NCBI RefSeq assembly: GCF_004137355.1
Contig: NZ_SDVB01000170.1
Span: 600,918 to 664,917, forward strand
Length of the DNA: 64,000 nucleotides
From: Ciceribacter ferrooxidans
GTDB taxonomy: Bacteria; Pseudomonadota; Alphaproteobacteria; Rhizobiales; Rhizobiaceae
Direction of reading: 5' to 3'
Position 1 is the stretch's first letter; every line of letters starts with the position of its first letter. The position numbers were made by a program, and so were the translations under genes. The notes under the pieces are model-generated. The model was not told the origin of the DNA and did not search any database. It saw only the letters and a list, made by a program, of their open reading frames with translations. Below, one piece after another: positions 38,361 through 47,385 of the stretch.

Positions 38361-39209
38361 ATGCAGGTCATCCAACTGAACATCTATCCGCTGAAGAGCG
38401 CCCGCGGCATTCCCTTGCCCGCCGCCTCGATCGACGCCCGCGGGCTTGGCGGCGACCGTCGGATGATGCTGACGGGGCCGGACGGCCACTTCGTCACCCA
38501 GCGCGAGCTGCCGGAGCTTGCCCGCCTCACGGCACTGCCCGCCTCTTCTCACCTCATGCTGCGCCTCGACGACGGCCGCGAGATGATGGTGGCGCCACCC
38601 CATCCCGACCGCCGCATGGACGTTGCCGTGTGGAAATCGATCGTCAGCGCCGCGGTCGCCGACGAGAGCGTCAATGCCCGTCTCTCGGAGTGGTTCGGAC
38701 GGGAGCTGAAGCTCGTCTTCTTCGACGGCGCGGCGCACCGCACCGCGAGCGCAGAATGGGCAGGCCCGGAGACGCCGGTCGCGTTCGCCGACGGCTACCA
38801 GGTGCTGGTGACGACCACCGGATCGTTGAGGGCGCTCAATGCCGACATGGAGACTCATGGCGAGGGCACCGTCGGCATGGAGCGTTTCCGCCCGAACATC
38901 GTCGTCGACTGCGACGAGGCCTGGGCCGAGGATGGCTGGACTGCGATCGAGATCGCCGGCCTGCGGCTCGATCTCGTCAAACCCTGTTCGCGCTGCGTCA
39001 TCACCACCCAGGACCAGCAGACCGGCTCCCGCGAGGGCGCAAGCCCGATGCCGGCGATGGGGCGCCTGCGCATGTCGGCCGACCGCCGCGTTCCGGGTCC
39101 GCTCTTCGGCTGGAACGCCGTGCCCCGCGGCGACGGAAAGATCGCGCTCGGCGATGCCGTGACCGTCGTCGATACGCGGCCGGAAGGCTGGGCGATCAAG
39201 CAGCGGTGA
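38361..39209 (+). CDS. MOSC domain protein
   Basis: 282 residues. An N-terminal MOSC beta-barrel region (IYPLKSARGIPLP and GLGGDRRMML) precedes the MOSC core with the conserved cysteine in KPCSRCVITTQDQQTG. Members carry sulfur or bind molybdenum cofactor; one branch (YcbX/mARC-like) reduces N-hydroxylated compounds. The overall layout fits the YcbX branch without its ferredoxin domain. A partner is not visible here. Confidence 0.88.
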   Translation: MQVIQLNIYPLKSARGIPLPAASIDARGLGGDRRMMLTGPDGHFVTQRELPELARLTALPASSHLMLRLDDGREMMVAPPHPDRRMDVAVWKSIVSAAVADESVNARLSEWFGRELKLVFFDGAAHRTASAEWAGPETPVAFADGYQVLVTTTGSLRALNADMETHGEGTVGMERFRPNIVVDCDEAWAEDGWTAIEIAGLRLDLVKPCSRCVITTQDQQTGSREGASPMPAMGRLRMSADRRVPGPLFGWNAVPRGDGKIALGDAVTVVDTRPEGWAIKQR

Positions 39210-39347
39210 CGGCGCGGCCAACCCATAACTTCCCTGCGACCCGATATTGACGGCCATCAATTCCCCTGATGGTTCATTCAGGAAAACGCGCTTTTCCGTG
39301 ATCCTCACGCGCTCTATCGTCTGCTGCCGACACAGGAGACGGAATCC

Positions 39348-40571
39348 ATGACGACCACGACCACGCGAAACCCCATGCCCTGGCTGATTATCGTCAGCGG
39401 CTCGCTGATCGCGATGATGACCTTCGGGCCTCGTTCGGCCATGGGTTTCTTCCAGTTGCCGATGCTTTCCGACACCGGTTGGGATCGCTCGACCTTCGGG
39501 CTTGCGATGGCGATCCAGAACCTCGCCTGGGGGCTCGGCCAGCCGTTCTTCGGCGCGCTCGCCGACAAGTACGGCACCGGGCGGGTGCTGACGCTTTCCG
39601 GCCTGCTCTATGCCGCGGGCCTGACCGTCATGGCTCATGCATCTTCGCCGGTCTGGCTGCATATCGGCGGCGGCCTGCTCGTCGGTCTTGCCGTCGCCGC
39701 GGGCTCCTTCGGCATCGTACTGTCGGCCTTTGCCCGCAACGTCACGCCCGAGCAGCGCTCTTTCGCCTTCGGCATCGGCACCGCCGCGGGATCGGCGGGC
39801 ATGTTCCTTTTTGCACCGCTCAGCCAGGCGCTGATCTCCAACTTCGGCTGGTCCGACAGTCTCGTCTGGCTCGGCGCCCTGATGCTCATCGTGCCGCTGC
39901 TCGCCTACCCGCTGCGCGGCAATGCCAATTCCGGTACCCAGTCGAAGGCGCAGGCCCAGCAAACGGTCGCCGAAGCTCTGCGGGAAGCCCTCGGCCACCG
40001 CAGCTACTTGCTGCTGACCAGCGGCTTCTTCGTCTGCGGTTTTCAGGTCGCCTTCATCACCGCCCACTTCCCGGCCTATCTCGGGGATATCGGCATCGAC
40101 GCCCGCTACGCGGTGATCGCCATGGCGCTGATCGGTTTCTTCAACGTGATCGGCTCGCTCGCTTCCGGCTTCATCGCCCAGCGTTATTCGAAGCCCTACT
40201 TCCTTGCCTACATCTATCTCGCGCGCTCGGTCGCGGTCACGGCCTTCCTGCTCCTGCCGCAAACGCCGCTCTCGGTCATCGTCTTCGCGATCGTGATGGG
40301 GTTGCTGTGGCTTTCGACCGTGCCGCCGACCAATGCGCTCGTCGCGATCATGTTCGGCACGCGCCATCTCGGCCTGCTCGGCGGACTGGTGTTCCTCTCC
40401 CACCAGATCGGCTCCTTCCTCGGCGTCTGGATGGGCGGCTATCTCTATGACCGGATGGGCTCCTACGACACCGTCTGGTGGTTCGGCGTGGCGCTCGGTG
40501 TGTTCGCGGCCATCGTCCACTGGCCGATCGCCGAACGTCCGGTGGAGCGGGCGCTGCCGGCTGCGGCGTGA
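39348..40571 (+). CDS. MFS transporter
   Basis: 407 residues with about twelve membrane helices. The loop after helix 2 contains the family pattern GALADKYGTGRVL, and a cytoplasmic central loop (NANSGTQSKAQAQQTV) divides the two halves. It resembles the oxalate/formate antiporter-like or monocarboxylate MFS members, but the substrate cannot be assigned. The upstream 138 bases contain AT-rich sequence that may hold its promoter. Confidence 0.9.
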   Translation: MTTTTTRNPMPWLIIVSGSLIAMMTFGPRSAMGFFQLPMLSDTGWDRSTFGLAMAIQNLAWGLGQPFFGALADKYGTGRVLTLSGLLYAAGLTVMAHASSPVWLHIGGGLLVGLAVAAGSFGIVLSAFARNVTPEQRSFAFGIGTAAGSAGMFLFAPLSQALISNFGWSDSLVWLGALMLIVPLLAYPLRGNANSGTQSKAQAQQTVAEALREALGHRSYLLLTSGFFVCGFQVAFITAHFPAYLGDIGIDARYAVIAMALIGFFNVIGSLASGFIAQRYSKPYFLAYIYLARSVAVTAFLLLPQTPLSVIVFAIVMGLLWLSTVPPTNALVAIMFGTRHLGLLGGLVFLSHQIGSFLGVWMGGYLYDRMGSYDTVWWFGVALGVFAAIVHWPIAERPVERALPAAA

Positions 40572-40600
40572 GTCTTCACGATCGAACACATTTTTTAGCA

Positions 40601-40633
40601 ATTGCGGCAAAGGCGATGATTTTTTGCCGCAAT
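40601..40633. repeat. 11-base inverted repeat (stem-loop)
   Basis: ATTGCGGCAAA and TTTGCCGCAAT pair perfectly around an 11-base loop, 30 bases after the MFS gene stop. There is no T run directly after either arm, so it is not a classical intrinsic terminator, though it may stabilise the mRNA end. Confidence 0.6.
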
Positions 40634-40687
40634 GCACTCACAATCCCGGTGTCACAAAATATTATTTTATTTTTCATCCCCTGAAGG

Positions 40688-40716
40688 TTGACGGAGAAGC
40701 ACCTCGCGCCTACCTT
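40688..40716 (+). promoter_or_regulatory. Possible promoter
   Basis: TTGACG, then 17 bases, then TACCTT. The -35 element and spacing are good, the -10 is imperfect. It would drive the short frame at 40801 and the gene at 40973. Confidence 0.4.
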
Positions 40717-40800
40717 GAGCCAGCTGGTTCGATCGACGGACCAACAGTTTCAACCCGGGACGCCCGATCAACGAGTCCCTGCCAAAAGGAGGTCAGCGAA

Positions 40801-40896
40801 ATGCGTGTTGTATTCCTTCATGCCGCCCGTCCTTGGCATCTATCCCCCAATGGCGTGCGCACGGCCGGCAAATGCCGATCCGTATGTCGAATGTGA
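40801..40896 (+). CDS. Candidate 31-residue peptide with perfect ribosome binding site
   Basis: AAAGGAGGT at 40785-40793, the exact complement of the 16S rRNA tail, stands 7 bases before an ATG that opens 31 codons (MRVVFLHAARPWHLSPNG..., ending CRM). The peptide is basic, with two cysteines near the end. I know no match. It may be a true small protein, a leader peptide for the gene 76 bases downstream, or a vestige of a longer gene. Confidence 0.4.
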   Translation: MRVVFLHAARPWHLSPNGVRTAGKCRSVCRM

Positions 40897-40972
40897 CGCC
40901 GAACAATCACTGAACTTCACAAGCTGAGTCCAACGATTGTCCGCGCGGGATGCGCGGGCGGGGATATTGATT

Positions 40973-41227
40973 ATGGAAAAGAGAGTTATCGAATATGCCG
41001 GAGTCCCGGTCGGGATTTCCGTTCCGGACGGTGACCGGATCAAGTTCATCGCGGTCAAGTTTCCGGTCATCGAGCTGGATGGCGGCACCTACCGCAACAT
41101 CGTCGAGCTGCAGCTCGCGATCCACGACCACATGAAGAAGAACGGTGGAGACGGTCAGGCGATCTTCTCGCACGCCGCCAATGCGCTCTCCGGCTCGCCG
41201 GCACGCAAGGCCTTCAATGCCGCCTGA
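40973..41227 (+). CDS. Conserved hypothetical protein (84 residues)
   Basis: Starts [15 protein letters not shown]. The ribosome site is weak (GGGGATA). The composition is mixed alpha/beta with a helix [15 protein letters not shown]; there are no cysteines, signal or membrane segments. I do not recognise a family. Its last 73 bases overlap the 3' end of recO on the other strand, an unusual convergent overlap, so its true end or existence should be viewed with some care. Confidence 0.55.
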   Translation: MEKRVIEYAGVPVGISVPDGDRIKFIAVKFPVIELDGGTYRNIVELQLAIHDHMKKNGGDGQAIFSHAANALSGSPARKAFNAA

Positions 41228-41928
41228 AGAAAGCCCTCGCGAGCAGCGCCGGGCGTAATGCCCCGCGGCTCGTAGACGTGCCTGCCGAGAAAGAAACCCG
41301 TCAGGCGGAAAGCATCGGCCAGGCTTTCGGACGTCGCCGCACTCGACCCACCGGCGGAAAGAAAAGGCGGCAGAGCCAGCATCTTGTCCGCCCAAGGCTC
41401 TCCCGCCTCCCGGCAGACGGCCCGGCCCGATTTCGGAGAAACGTAGACGAGCTCCTCCCGCGTGCCGGTCGCCGCACACTGGGCGAGATCGAGCCCGAAA
41501 CCCAGATCGTTCAGCACTGCAAGCTCGAAGCGGATGAAGAGTTCGCCCGCTGCCTGTGCCTCGTGCAGGTGTTCAAGGATGATGTCTAGCATTCCGAAGA
41601 GATGCGGATGAGGATCGCGCTCCGGAAGAAGCCTCAAGAGCGCCGCGAGCGCCTGCACGCCGTAGACGGCGGTCGCCGTCTCCATCAGCCGGGCGGCCCG
41701 CAACGTCAGCGGTTCTACCCGGTATTCGCCGAGATGCTCGTCGAGGCGGGCGCGCCAGACGACGTCGAGCCGGTTTCCCGGCTGCAGCATCGGCTGCATG
41801 GTGCGGGAGCGTCCGCCGCGCACGAGGCCGAGATGCCGGCCGTGCTCGCGGGTCATCATCTCGGCGATGATGCTCGTTTCGCCGTGGCGCCGGGCGCCCA
41901 GGAATATCGCTTCGTCACTCCATTGCAT
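41155..41928 (-). CDS. recO: DNA repair protein RecO
   Basis: 257 residues. RecO works with RecF and RecR to load RecA on single-stranded DNA. The N-terminal OB fold starts [19 protein letters not shown] and the helical C-terminal part is typical of the family. The zinc cysteine cluster of some RecO proteins is not evident. It is commonly the last gene of lepB-rnc-era-recO in rhizobia; here an AbrB-family gene lies between era and recO on the other strand. Confidence 0.92.
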   Translation of the reverse strand: MQWSDEAIFLGARRHGETSIIAEMMTREHGRHLGLVRGGRSRTMQPMLQPGNRLDVVWRARLDEHLGEYRVEPLTLRAARLMETATAVYGVQALAALLRLLPERDPHPHLFGMLDIILEHLHEAQAAGELFIRFELAVLNDLGFGLDLAQCAATGTREELVYVSPKSGRAVCREAGEPWADKMLALPPFLSAGGSSAATSESLADAFRLTGFFLGRHVYEPRGITPGAAREGFLQAALKALRAGEPESALAACEKIA

Positions 41929-42083
41929 GAGGCCGTTCTATACCAAATCGGCCGCCGGGCACAGCTCCATCGGCGCCGAGAAGGCGATCCGGCAGCGAAT
42001 TCCTGCACCTGCGCGATACATTTCATCAGGAATCGGTATAGTAGCGGGAGCACGACGCCCTTCCCGATGCGAGCCTCCCCCGA

Positions 42084-43184
42084 ATGTCATCTGACGACCG
42101 CCCGTCGACCGAACCCGCGCTGGAACCCGGCCTGCTGACACGACTGCCGGCGGTGCTGCGCTGGGCGATCCTCCTCCTGCTTTCCGTCGTGCTTGCCGCG
42201 ATACTCGAAGAGATCGGCATTCCCGGCGCCCTGCTGCTCGGCCCCATGCTGGCGGCGATCACCGTCGCCACCAATGGCGCGCGGCTCTCGGTTCCACGCC
42301 TCCCATACATCGCCGCGCACTCGATGATCGGCTGCGTGATCGCCCGCGCGCTGGACCTGAAGATTGCCGAGACCTTCCTGCACGGTTGGCCGCTCTTTCT
42401 CTCGGTCGTGCTGGCGATCGTGCTGGCCAGCACGGTCACGGGCTATCTGATGGCCCGTAGCGGCGTCCTGCCCGGCACCACCGCGATCTGGGGCACGTCC
42501 GCCGGCGCCGCCTCGGCAATGATGCTGATGGCGGAGGCCTACGGCGCGGATGCCCGCCTCGTCGCCTTCATGCAGTATCTCCGCGTGGTCTGCGTCGCCT
42601 CCGCCGCCTCGGTCATCGCGGCGCTCGCCTTCCATGCGGCCGGCGGGGAAGCCCAGCCGATCGACTGGTTCCGTCCGGTCGACATGTTTGCGCTCATCGA
42701 AACGCTTGCCGTCGCCTTCGCGGCAAGCGCCGCCGGCGCGCTCCTCAATATCCCGGCCGGCACCATGCTGCTGCCGATGATCACGACCGCCGCACTCTCG
42801 ACGACGGGCTACCTGCAGATCGAGCTGCCACCATGGCTGCTCGCCATCTCCTACGGCGTGCTCGGCTGGAAGATCGGCCTCGGCTTCACCCGGCGGATTC
42901 TCCGCCATGCGACCAATGCCCTGCCGCAGATCATGCTCTCGATCGTCGTGCTGATTGCCTTTTGCGGCGCGCTCGCGGTCCTGCTCTGGGCGACGCTCGG
43001 CGTCGACCTATTGACCGCCTATCTCGCGACCAGCCCCGGCGGGCTCGATTCGGTCGCGATCATCGCCGCCTCGACGCCGGTCGACATCTCCTTCGTGATG
43101 GCCCTGCAGACGGCGCGTCTCTTCATCATCATCCTGATCGGACCGCCGATCGCGAAGATGGTGGCGCGGCGGCTGAAGGCCTGA
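42084..43184 (+). CDS. AbrB family integral membrane protein (former ammonia monooxygenase family)
   Basis: 366 residues with about ten to eleven membrane helices in two similar halves. Gly-rich helices such as IGIPGALLLGPMLAAI and GTTAIWGTSAGAASAMMLMA are typical of the AbrB/DUF350-like membrane family that databases name misleadingly. The protein has no DNA-binding domain, so it is not the AbrB regulator. A transport role is likely, substrate unknown. It is divergent from recO and convergent with era. Confidence 0.82.
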   Translation: MSSDDRPSTEPALEPGLLTRLPAVLRWAILLLLSVVLAAILEEIGIPGALLLGPMLAAITVATNGARLSVPRLPYIAAHSMIGCVIARALDLKIAETFLHGWPLFLSVVLAIVLASTVTGYLMARSGVLPGTTAIWGTSAGAASAMMLMAEAYGADARLVAFMQYLRVVCVASAASVIAALAFHAAGGEAQPIDWFRPVDMFALIETLAVAFAASAAGALLNIPAGTMLLPMITTAALSTTGYLQIELPPWLLAISYGVLGWKIGLGFTRRILRHATNALPQIMLSIVVLIAFCGALAVLLWATLGVDLLTAYLATSPGGLDSVAIIAASTPVDISFVMALQTARLFIIILIGPPIAKMVARRLKA

Positions 43185-43199
43185 CCGCGGCCCGGCCGG

Positions 43200-44147
43200 T
43201 CAGCCCTTGGGGAATTCGAGACCCATTTCGCGGTAACGCTCGGGATCGTTGCCCCAGTTCTCCCGGACCTTGACGAAGAGGAAGAGGTGCACCGGCTGCT
43301 CGAGGATTTCCGAGAGCTCCTTGCGCGAGGCGGTGGAGATCGCCTTGATCGCCTCGCCGGCCTTGCCGAGCACGATCTTCTTCTGGCTCTCGCGCTCGAC
43401 ATAGATCACCTGCTCGATGCGCACCGAGCCGTCCTTGCGCTCTTCCCACTTCTCCGTCTCGACATGGGAGGCGTAGGGCAGTTCCTGATGCAGCCTCAGG
43501 AAAAGCTTCTCGCGGGTGATCTCGGCGGCGAGCTGGCGCATCGGCAGGTCCGAGATCTGGTCCTCCGGATAGTACCAGGGGCCTTCCGGCAGCGTCGTGG
43601 CCAGATAGTCCATGAGGTCCTCGCAGCCAGAACCCGTGGTCGCGGAGATCATGAAGGTGCGCTCGAACCTGACCGCCTCGTTGGCAGCCGCGGCGAGCTT
43701 CAGCAGCTGTTCCGGCTGAACCCGGTCGATCTTGTTGAGCACGAGGATCTTCGGCTGCGGAACCTCCTTCAGACCCTCCAGGATCGCCTCGGCATCGCCG
43801 CGCAATCCCCGCTCGCTGTCGATCAAGAGCAGGATCAGGTCAGCGTCCTTGGCACCGCCCCAGGCAGACGTCACCATCGCCCGGTCGAGCTTGCGGCGCG
43901 GCTTGAAGATGCCGGGCGTGTCCATGAACACGATCTGGGCGTTCTGATGGATGGCGATGCCGCGCATCACCGCGCGCGTCGTCTGCACCTTGTGGCTGAC
44001 GATCGACACCTTGGCGCCGACCAGGCGGTTGACGAGCGTCGACTTGCCGGCATTGGTCGGGCCGATCAGGGCGACGAAGCCCGAATGGGTCGGCTGATCG
44101 CCGGAATGCTCGCCGCCCGCAGCGGTCATGTTGTCATTGTCGGTCAT
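43200..44147 (-). CDS. era: GTPase Era
   Basis: 315 residues. The GTPase domain has G1 GPTNAGKSTLVN, G3 DTPGIFKP and G4 LNKID. The C-terminal KH domain (about residues 215-305) contains QVIYVERESQKKIVLGKAG and binds the 3' end of 16S rRNA. Era matures the small ribosomal subunit and responds to (p)ppGpp in other bacteria. It lies 15 bases downstream of rnc on the same strand. Confidence 0.96.
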   Translation of the reverse strand: MTDNDNMTAAGGEHSGDQPTHSGFVALIGPTNAGKSTLVNRLVGAKVSIVSHKVQTTRAVMRGIAIHQNAQIVFMDTPGIFKPRRKLDRAMVTSAWGGAKDADLILLLIDSERGLRGDAEAILEGLKEVPQPKILVLNKIDRVQPEQLLKLAAAANEAVRFERTFMISATTGSGCEDLMDYLATTLPEGPWYYPEDQISDLPMRQLAAEITREKLFLRLHQELPYASHVETEKWEERKDGSVRIEQVIYVERESQKKIVLGKAGEAIKAISTASRKELSEILEQPVHLFLFVKVRENWGNDPERYREMGLEFPKG

Positions 44148-44162
44148 AGATATCCATCAGCC

Positions 44163-44876
44163 TCAAGGGGCGGTTTTCTGCCAGACGCCCTCGCGCTCCA
44201 GCATTTTCGTGGCGGCGACCTGCTCGGCCGCGCGCTTGGAACGTTCGGTTCCCGTTTCGGGGGCGATCCCCGGAATTTCGACGGTCACGGTAAAGCGCGG
44301 ATCATGATCCGGTCCGCTGCGTTCCGCAACCTTGTAGACGGGGGTGGCACCACGCTTGGCATGCGCCCATTCCTGCAGCTCCGTCTTGGCGTCGCGCCGC
44401 GCGCCGTCGGCACGGGCGGCCCGTGCGCTCCAGTGCTTCAGCACGAAGGCACGCGCGGCCTCGAGACCGGCATCCAGATAGATCGCGGCAATCAGGCTTT
44501 CCACCACGTCGGCGCGGACGTTCAGCATGTTCTTGCCGGTGAGTTTCTTGACGTCGGCACCGGTGCGGATGAAGCGGTGAAGCTGCAGCTCGTCGGCGAT
44601 CGCCGCGCAGGTCTCGGCGCTGACGAGCTGGTTGAAGCGAACGGAAAGCTCGCCCTCAGTCGCGTTTCTGAAGGAGGAAAACAGGAGCTCCGCGATGCAG
44701 AGGCCGAGCACGCGGTCGCCGAGGAATTCCAGCCGCTCGTAATCGCCGCCCCGGGCGAGCGTGGCGCTCGCATGGGTAAGCGCGCGATCGAGCCGCTCCT
44801 TGTCGGTGAAGGCGTAGCCGATCACGGCCTCGGCCTGCGCCCTGTCCTCCGCCGAGAGCCCCCTTGCCTTCTTCAT
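44163..44876 (-). CDS. rnc: Ribonuclease III
   Basis: 237 residues from the ATG that overlaps the lepB stop by 4 bases. The catalytic signature is ERLEFLGDRVLG, with the second acidic cluster DVVESLIAAIYLDAG. The C-terminal double-stranded-RNA-binding domain ends KRAAEQVAATKMLE. The enzyme cuts rRNA precursors and structured mRNAs. A longer upstream frame exists but runs inside lepB. Confidence 0.96.
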   Translation of the reverse strand: MKKARGLSAEDRAQAEAVIGYAFTDKERLDRALTHASATLARGGDYERLEFLGDRVLGLCIAELLFSSFRNATEGELSVRFNQLVSAETCAAIADELQLHRFIRTGADVKKLTGKNMLNVRADVVESLIAAIYLDAGLEAARAFVLKHWSARAARADGARRDAKTELQEWAHAKRGATPVYKVAERSGPDHDPRFTVTVEIPGIAPETGTERSKRAAEQVAATKMLEREGVWQKTAP

Positions 44877-45616
44877 TGAACGACCTTGAACAGCCGATCC
44901 CAGCGCATGTTGGCCGGCCACTTCCAGACTTCGCGGAACGATGTGTCGTTGCCGAGCGAGAAGAAGATCATCGACGCGCGGCCGACGAGGTTCTCGGCAG
45001 GCACCATGCCCACGTCGAAGCGGCTGTCGAGCGAGTTGTCGCGATTGTCGCCCATCATGAAGTAATGGCCTTCCGGCACGATGAACTCGCGGGTGTTGTC
45101 GCCGCGCGAGGTCGGCGACTGGTCGAGCGTGTCATAGGTCACGCCGTTTTCGAGCGTTTCGCGGAACACCGGCACGTCCGCGCCCGGATCCTGGCGGTAG
45201 TCGGAGGTGAAGCTGCCGTCGGGCTCGCGCGGTACCGGCTGACCGTTGACGAGCAGCACTCCGCCCATGACCTGGATGCGATCGCCCGGAAGCCCGATCA
45301 GGCGCTTGATGTAGTCGATGTCGGGGTTCGGCGGGAAGCGGAAGACCACAATGTCGCCGCGCTTCGGCTCGCTGGCGAAGATCCGGCCTTCAAAGAGGTC
45401 GGGGGAGAAGGGCAGCGAATACTTCGAGTAGCCGTAGGCGAACTTGTTGACGAAGATGTAGTCGCCGACGAGCAGCGTCGGCATCATCGAGCCGGACGGG
45501 ATGGTGAAGGGCTGGAAGAGGACGGTACGAATGATCACCGCCAGCAGAAGAGCCTGGATGATGACCTTGATGTTTTCCCACAGCCCACTGGCTTTCTTTT
45601 CAGCTTGCTCGGTCAC
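44873..45616 (-). CDS. lepB: Signal peptidase I
   Basis: 247 residues. One N-terminal membrane anchor (IKVIIQALLLAVIIRTVLF) is followed by the periplasmic catalytic domain. The nucleophile serine lies in PSGSMMPTLLVGDYI and the general-base lysine in IDYIKRLIGLPGDRI; the late motif GDNRDNSLDSR is present. The enzyme cleaves Sec and Tat signal peptides. It is the first of three tightly spaced genes lepB-rnc-era. Confidence 0.96.
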   Translation of the reverse strand: MTEQAEKKASGLWENIKVIIQALLLAVIIRTVLFQPFTIPSGSMMPTLLVGDYIFVNKFAYGYSKYSLPFSPDLFEGRIFASEPKRGDIVVFRFPPNPDIDYIKRLIGLPGDRIQVMGGVLLVNGQPVPREPDGSFTSDYRQDPGADVPVFRETLENGVTYDTLDQSPTSRGDNTREFIVPEGHYFMMGDNRDNSLDSRFDVGMVPAENLVGRASMIFFSLGNDTSFREVWKWPANMRWDRLFKVVQ

Positions 45617-45743
45617 GCCGCTTGGTTCCTTCTTCGCAAAATTACGCCCTGTCTAGTCGCTTCGGCCCGCGGCGGCAACGGGAAAGCCCGTGAAATTCCG
45701 CCGCACCGCCGGCGCAACGGCCGGAATGACGCCAAACGCTCCG

Positions 45744-46148
45744 TCACGGCGCAACCGGCCGCGCTTCGATAACCACGAAGGCCTGGGCGTAAGGAAATTC
45801 GTCGGTCATGGTGAGATGGACTACGGCCTCGTGGCCCGCCGGCGTCATGGAGCGCAGGAGCTCCGCCGTGGCACCGGTCAGCACGAGCGAGGGCTTGCCG
45901 TGCGCGGAATTGACGACGCCGATGTCCTTCCAGAAGACGCCCTGCGACATGCCGGTGCCGAGCGCCTTGGACAGCGCCTCCTTGGCGGCAAAGCGCTTGG
46001 CGTATGAGGCTGCGCGGTTCTTGCCTGCATCGGCGCGTTTGCGCTCGGCGTCGGTGAAGCAACGCCCGGTGAAACGCTCGCCGAAACGCGCGATCGAGCG
46101 TTCGACACGCCGGATGTCGGCGAGATCGCTGCCGATGCCGATGATCAT
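45744..46148 (-). CDS. acpS: Holo-[acyl-carrier-protein] synthase
   Basis: 134 residues from [16 protein letters not shown], the standard AcpS opening with the magnesium-binding Asp. The second motif is [14 protein letters not shown]. The enzyme attaches phosphopantetheine to acyl carrier protein. The frame is open further upstream, but the MIIGIGSD start is conserved in the family. It precedes lepB on the same strand by 127 bases. Confidence 0.95.
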   Translation of the reverse strand: MIIGIGSDLADIRRVERSIARFGERFTGRCFTDAERKRADAGKNRAASYAKRFAAKEALSKALGTGMSQGVFWKDIGVVNSAHGKPSLVLTGATAELLRSMTPAGHEAVVHLTMTDEFPYAQAFVVIEARPVAP

Positions 46149-46421
46149 GAGGCCCCCTGCACTTTTGCGGACATCATCGCGGCCCCGGTTCGGGTGACCG
46201 CAACCGGCCCCGTTCCGCCGGCAGGGAAAGCGGCGAGACGGAGAACGCGCACGCGCCCGGCAGGGGCGCGCGAAAATCCGGAGCTTTGCGGCGACGACGA
46301 GACATGGGCCACATTTAGTGTATCTGTCCGTCGCCACACAAGGGCGGACCGGCTTCATTCACCGGATCGTCACCGCTTCTTCGTTTGCGCGCCCTTTACG
46401 GCGCGCAACGTTTGCCAACGA

Positions 46422-46574
46422 TCAGCGGCTGTTGCGGAACAGGCCGCGGTCGATCTGCCGCTGGCGGTATTCCAGGTCGACCAGGTCGCGCGAGCCGTTC
46501 AGATAGGCTGCTTCGCGTTCGGCGATGGTCGGGACGTGCAGGGCGCGGGCGAGTTTACGAATGGGAGCAAACAT
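46422..46574 (-). CDS. DUF3563 family small protein (50 residues)
   Basis: MFAPIRKLARALHVPT opens a 50-residue frame ending RQIDRGLFRNSR. The pattern AEREAAYLNGSRDLVDLEYR is characteristic of the DUF3563 family of short rhizobial proteins with unknown role. AGAGGG lies 6-11 bases before the ATG. It stands alone between acpS and the exported protein gene. Confidence 0.85.
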   Translation of the reverse strand: MFAPIRKLARALHVPTIAEREAAYLNGSRDLVDLEYRQRQIDRGLFRNSR

Positions 46575-46735
46575 TGTCTTCCCTCTCTTCTTTCATCATT
46601 TCCACTGGTCACGAATATAATGGTGCAGCGCACAAAGCACCACGCATAGAAGCGGTGCCCAGCCATGCAGAAATCGCATGACGACATGTATCCAGCTAAC
46701 GTTCTGCTTAATTGCGAGGCACAAGGCCCCTCTGT

Positions 46736-47308
46736 TCAGGGCGAACCGGACTGCAGCAGCTTCGGTCGGATTTCGTCGTCCCAGATCAGATCGCGGCAGG
46801 TGGCGAGCGTCTCTGCGGCAAGCCGGAAGCGGCGGTCGTCGGAACCGAAGCGCGCACCGGCCGGCAGGGCCTCGTCACCGTCGCAGAGTGCAAGGCCGGC
46901 GGGAATGTCGACCATCAGCGCTCCGGACGCATCCCGCCGCATGCTGAAGAGGCCACCGTCGCATTCGACTGCGCAGTCGAGCGCCGTCGCCTTGCCGGAG
47001 ACCGCGCGGCACTCACCCGAAAGCTGGAAGGCCTCCGAGACGCCGCGGAACCGGAATTCGAGGTTGACGATGCTCGCCGCATGCGGCCAGTCCGGCCGGT
47101 AGGCAAGAACGCGCATCTCCGTTACATTCTGCCGCGGATGGCCCTGCAGATGCGTCTTGTCATAGCGGCGGGCGAAGCAGGTGGAGGCGATCTCGCCGGC
47201 GCGCAGCTCCCGACCGTAGAGCAGGGTTTCGTCACCCTCCGCCGCACGTGCTCCCGATACGGCGACGAGCATCGCCAGCACGCAACCGATCACCGCCGTC
47301 TTCGACAT
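46736..47308 (-). CDS. Exported hypothetical protein
   Basis: 190 residues from MSKTAVIGCV. The signal peptide (VIGCVLAMLVAVSGARA, cleavage near residue 22) leads a periplasmic domain with six to seven cysteines spaced along the chain (STCFARRY, SGECRAVSG, LDCAVECDGG, LALCDGDEA, ATCRDLI). These may form disulfides. I recognise no known function. GGAGG lies upstream in the leader. It lies 77 bases downstream of the rel gene on the same strand. Confidence 0.78.
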   Translation of the reverse strand: MSKTAVIGCVLAMLVAVSGARAAEGDETLLYGRELRAGEIASTCFARRYDKTHLQGHPRQNVTEMRVLAYRPDWPHAASIVNLEFRFRGVSEAFQLSGECRAVSGKATALDCAVECDGGLFSMRRDASGALMVDIPAGLALCDGDEALPAGARFGSDDRRFRLAAETLATCRDLIWDDEIRPKLLQSGSP

Positions 47309-47385
47309 CCCCTTCGGCCTCCCTGCCCCGTCGGTGCAGTTCACCACAGCGACAAGCCCTCGTCCAGCGCGCTGGCGAGAGCGGC

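Larger units (their letters stand above)
40572..40972. other. 401-base region between the MFS gene and the 84-residue protein
   Basis: It holds an 11-base inverted repeat (40601-40633), an AT-rich stretch (40640-40680), a possible promoter (40688-40716) and a short frame with a perfect ribosome site (40801-40896). No longer gene is supported. Confidence 0.6.

Noticed and set aside
40688-40927. 79-codon frame from a TTG in the MFS-to-84-residue-protein gap
   Set aside because: The TTG is the likely -35 element and the perfect ribosome site points to a different frame.
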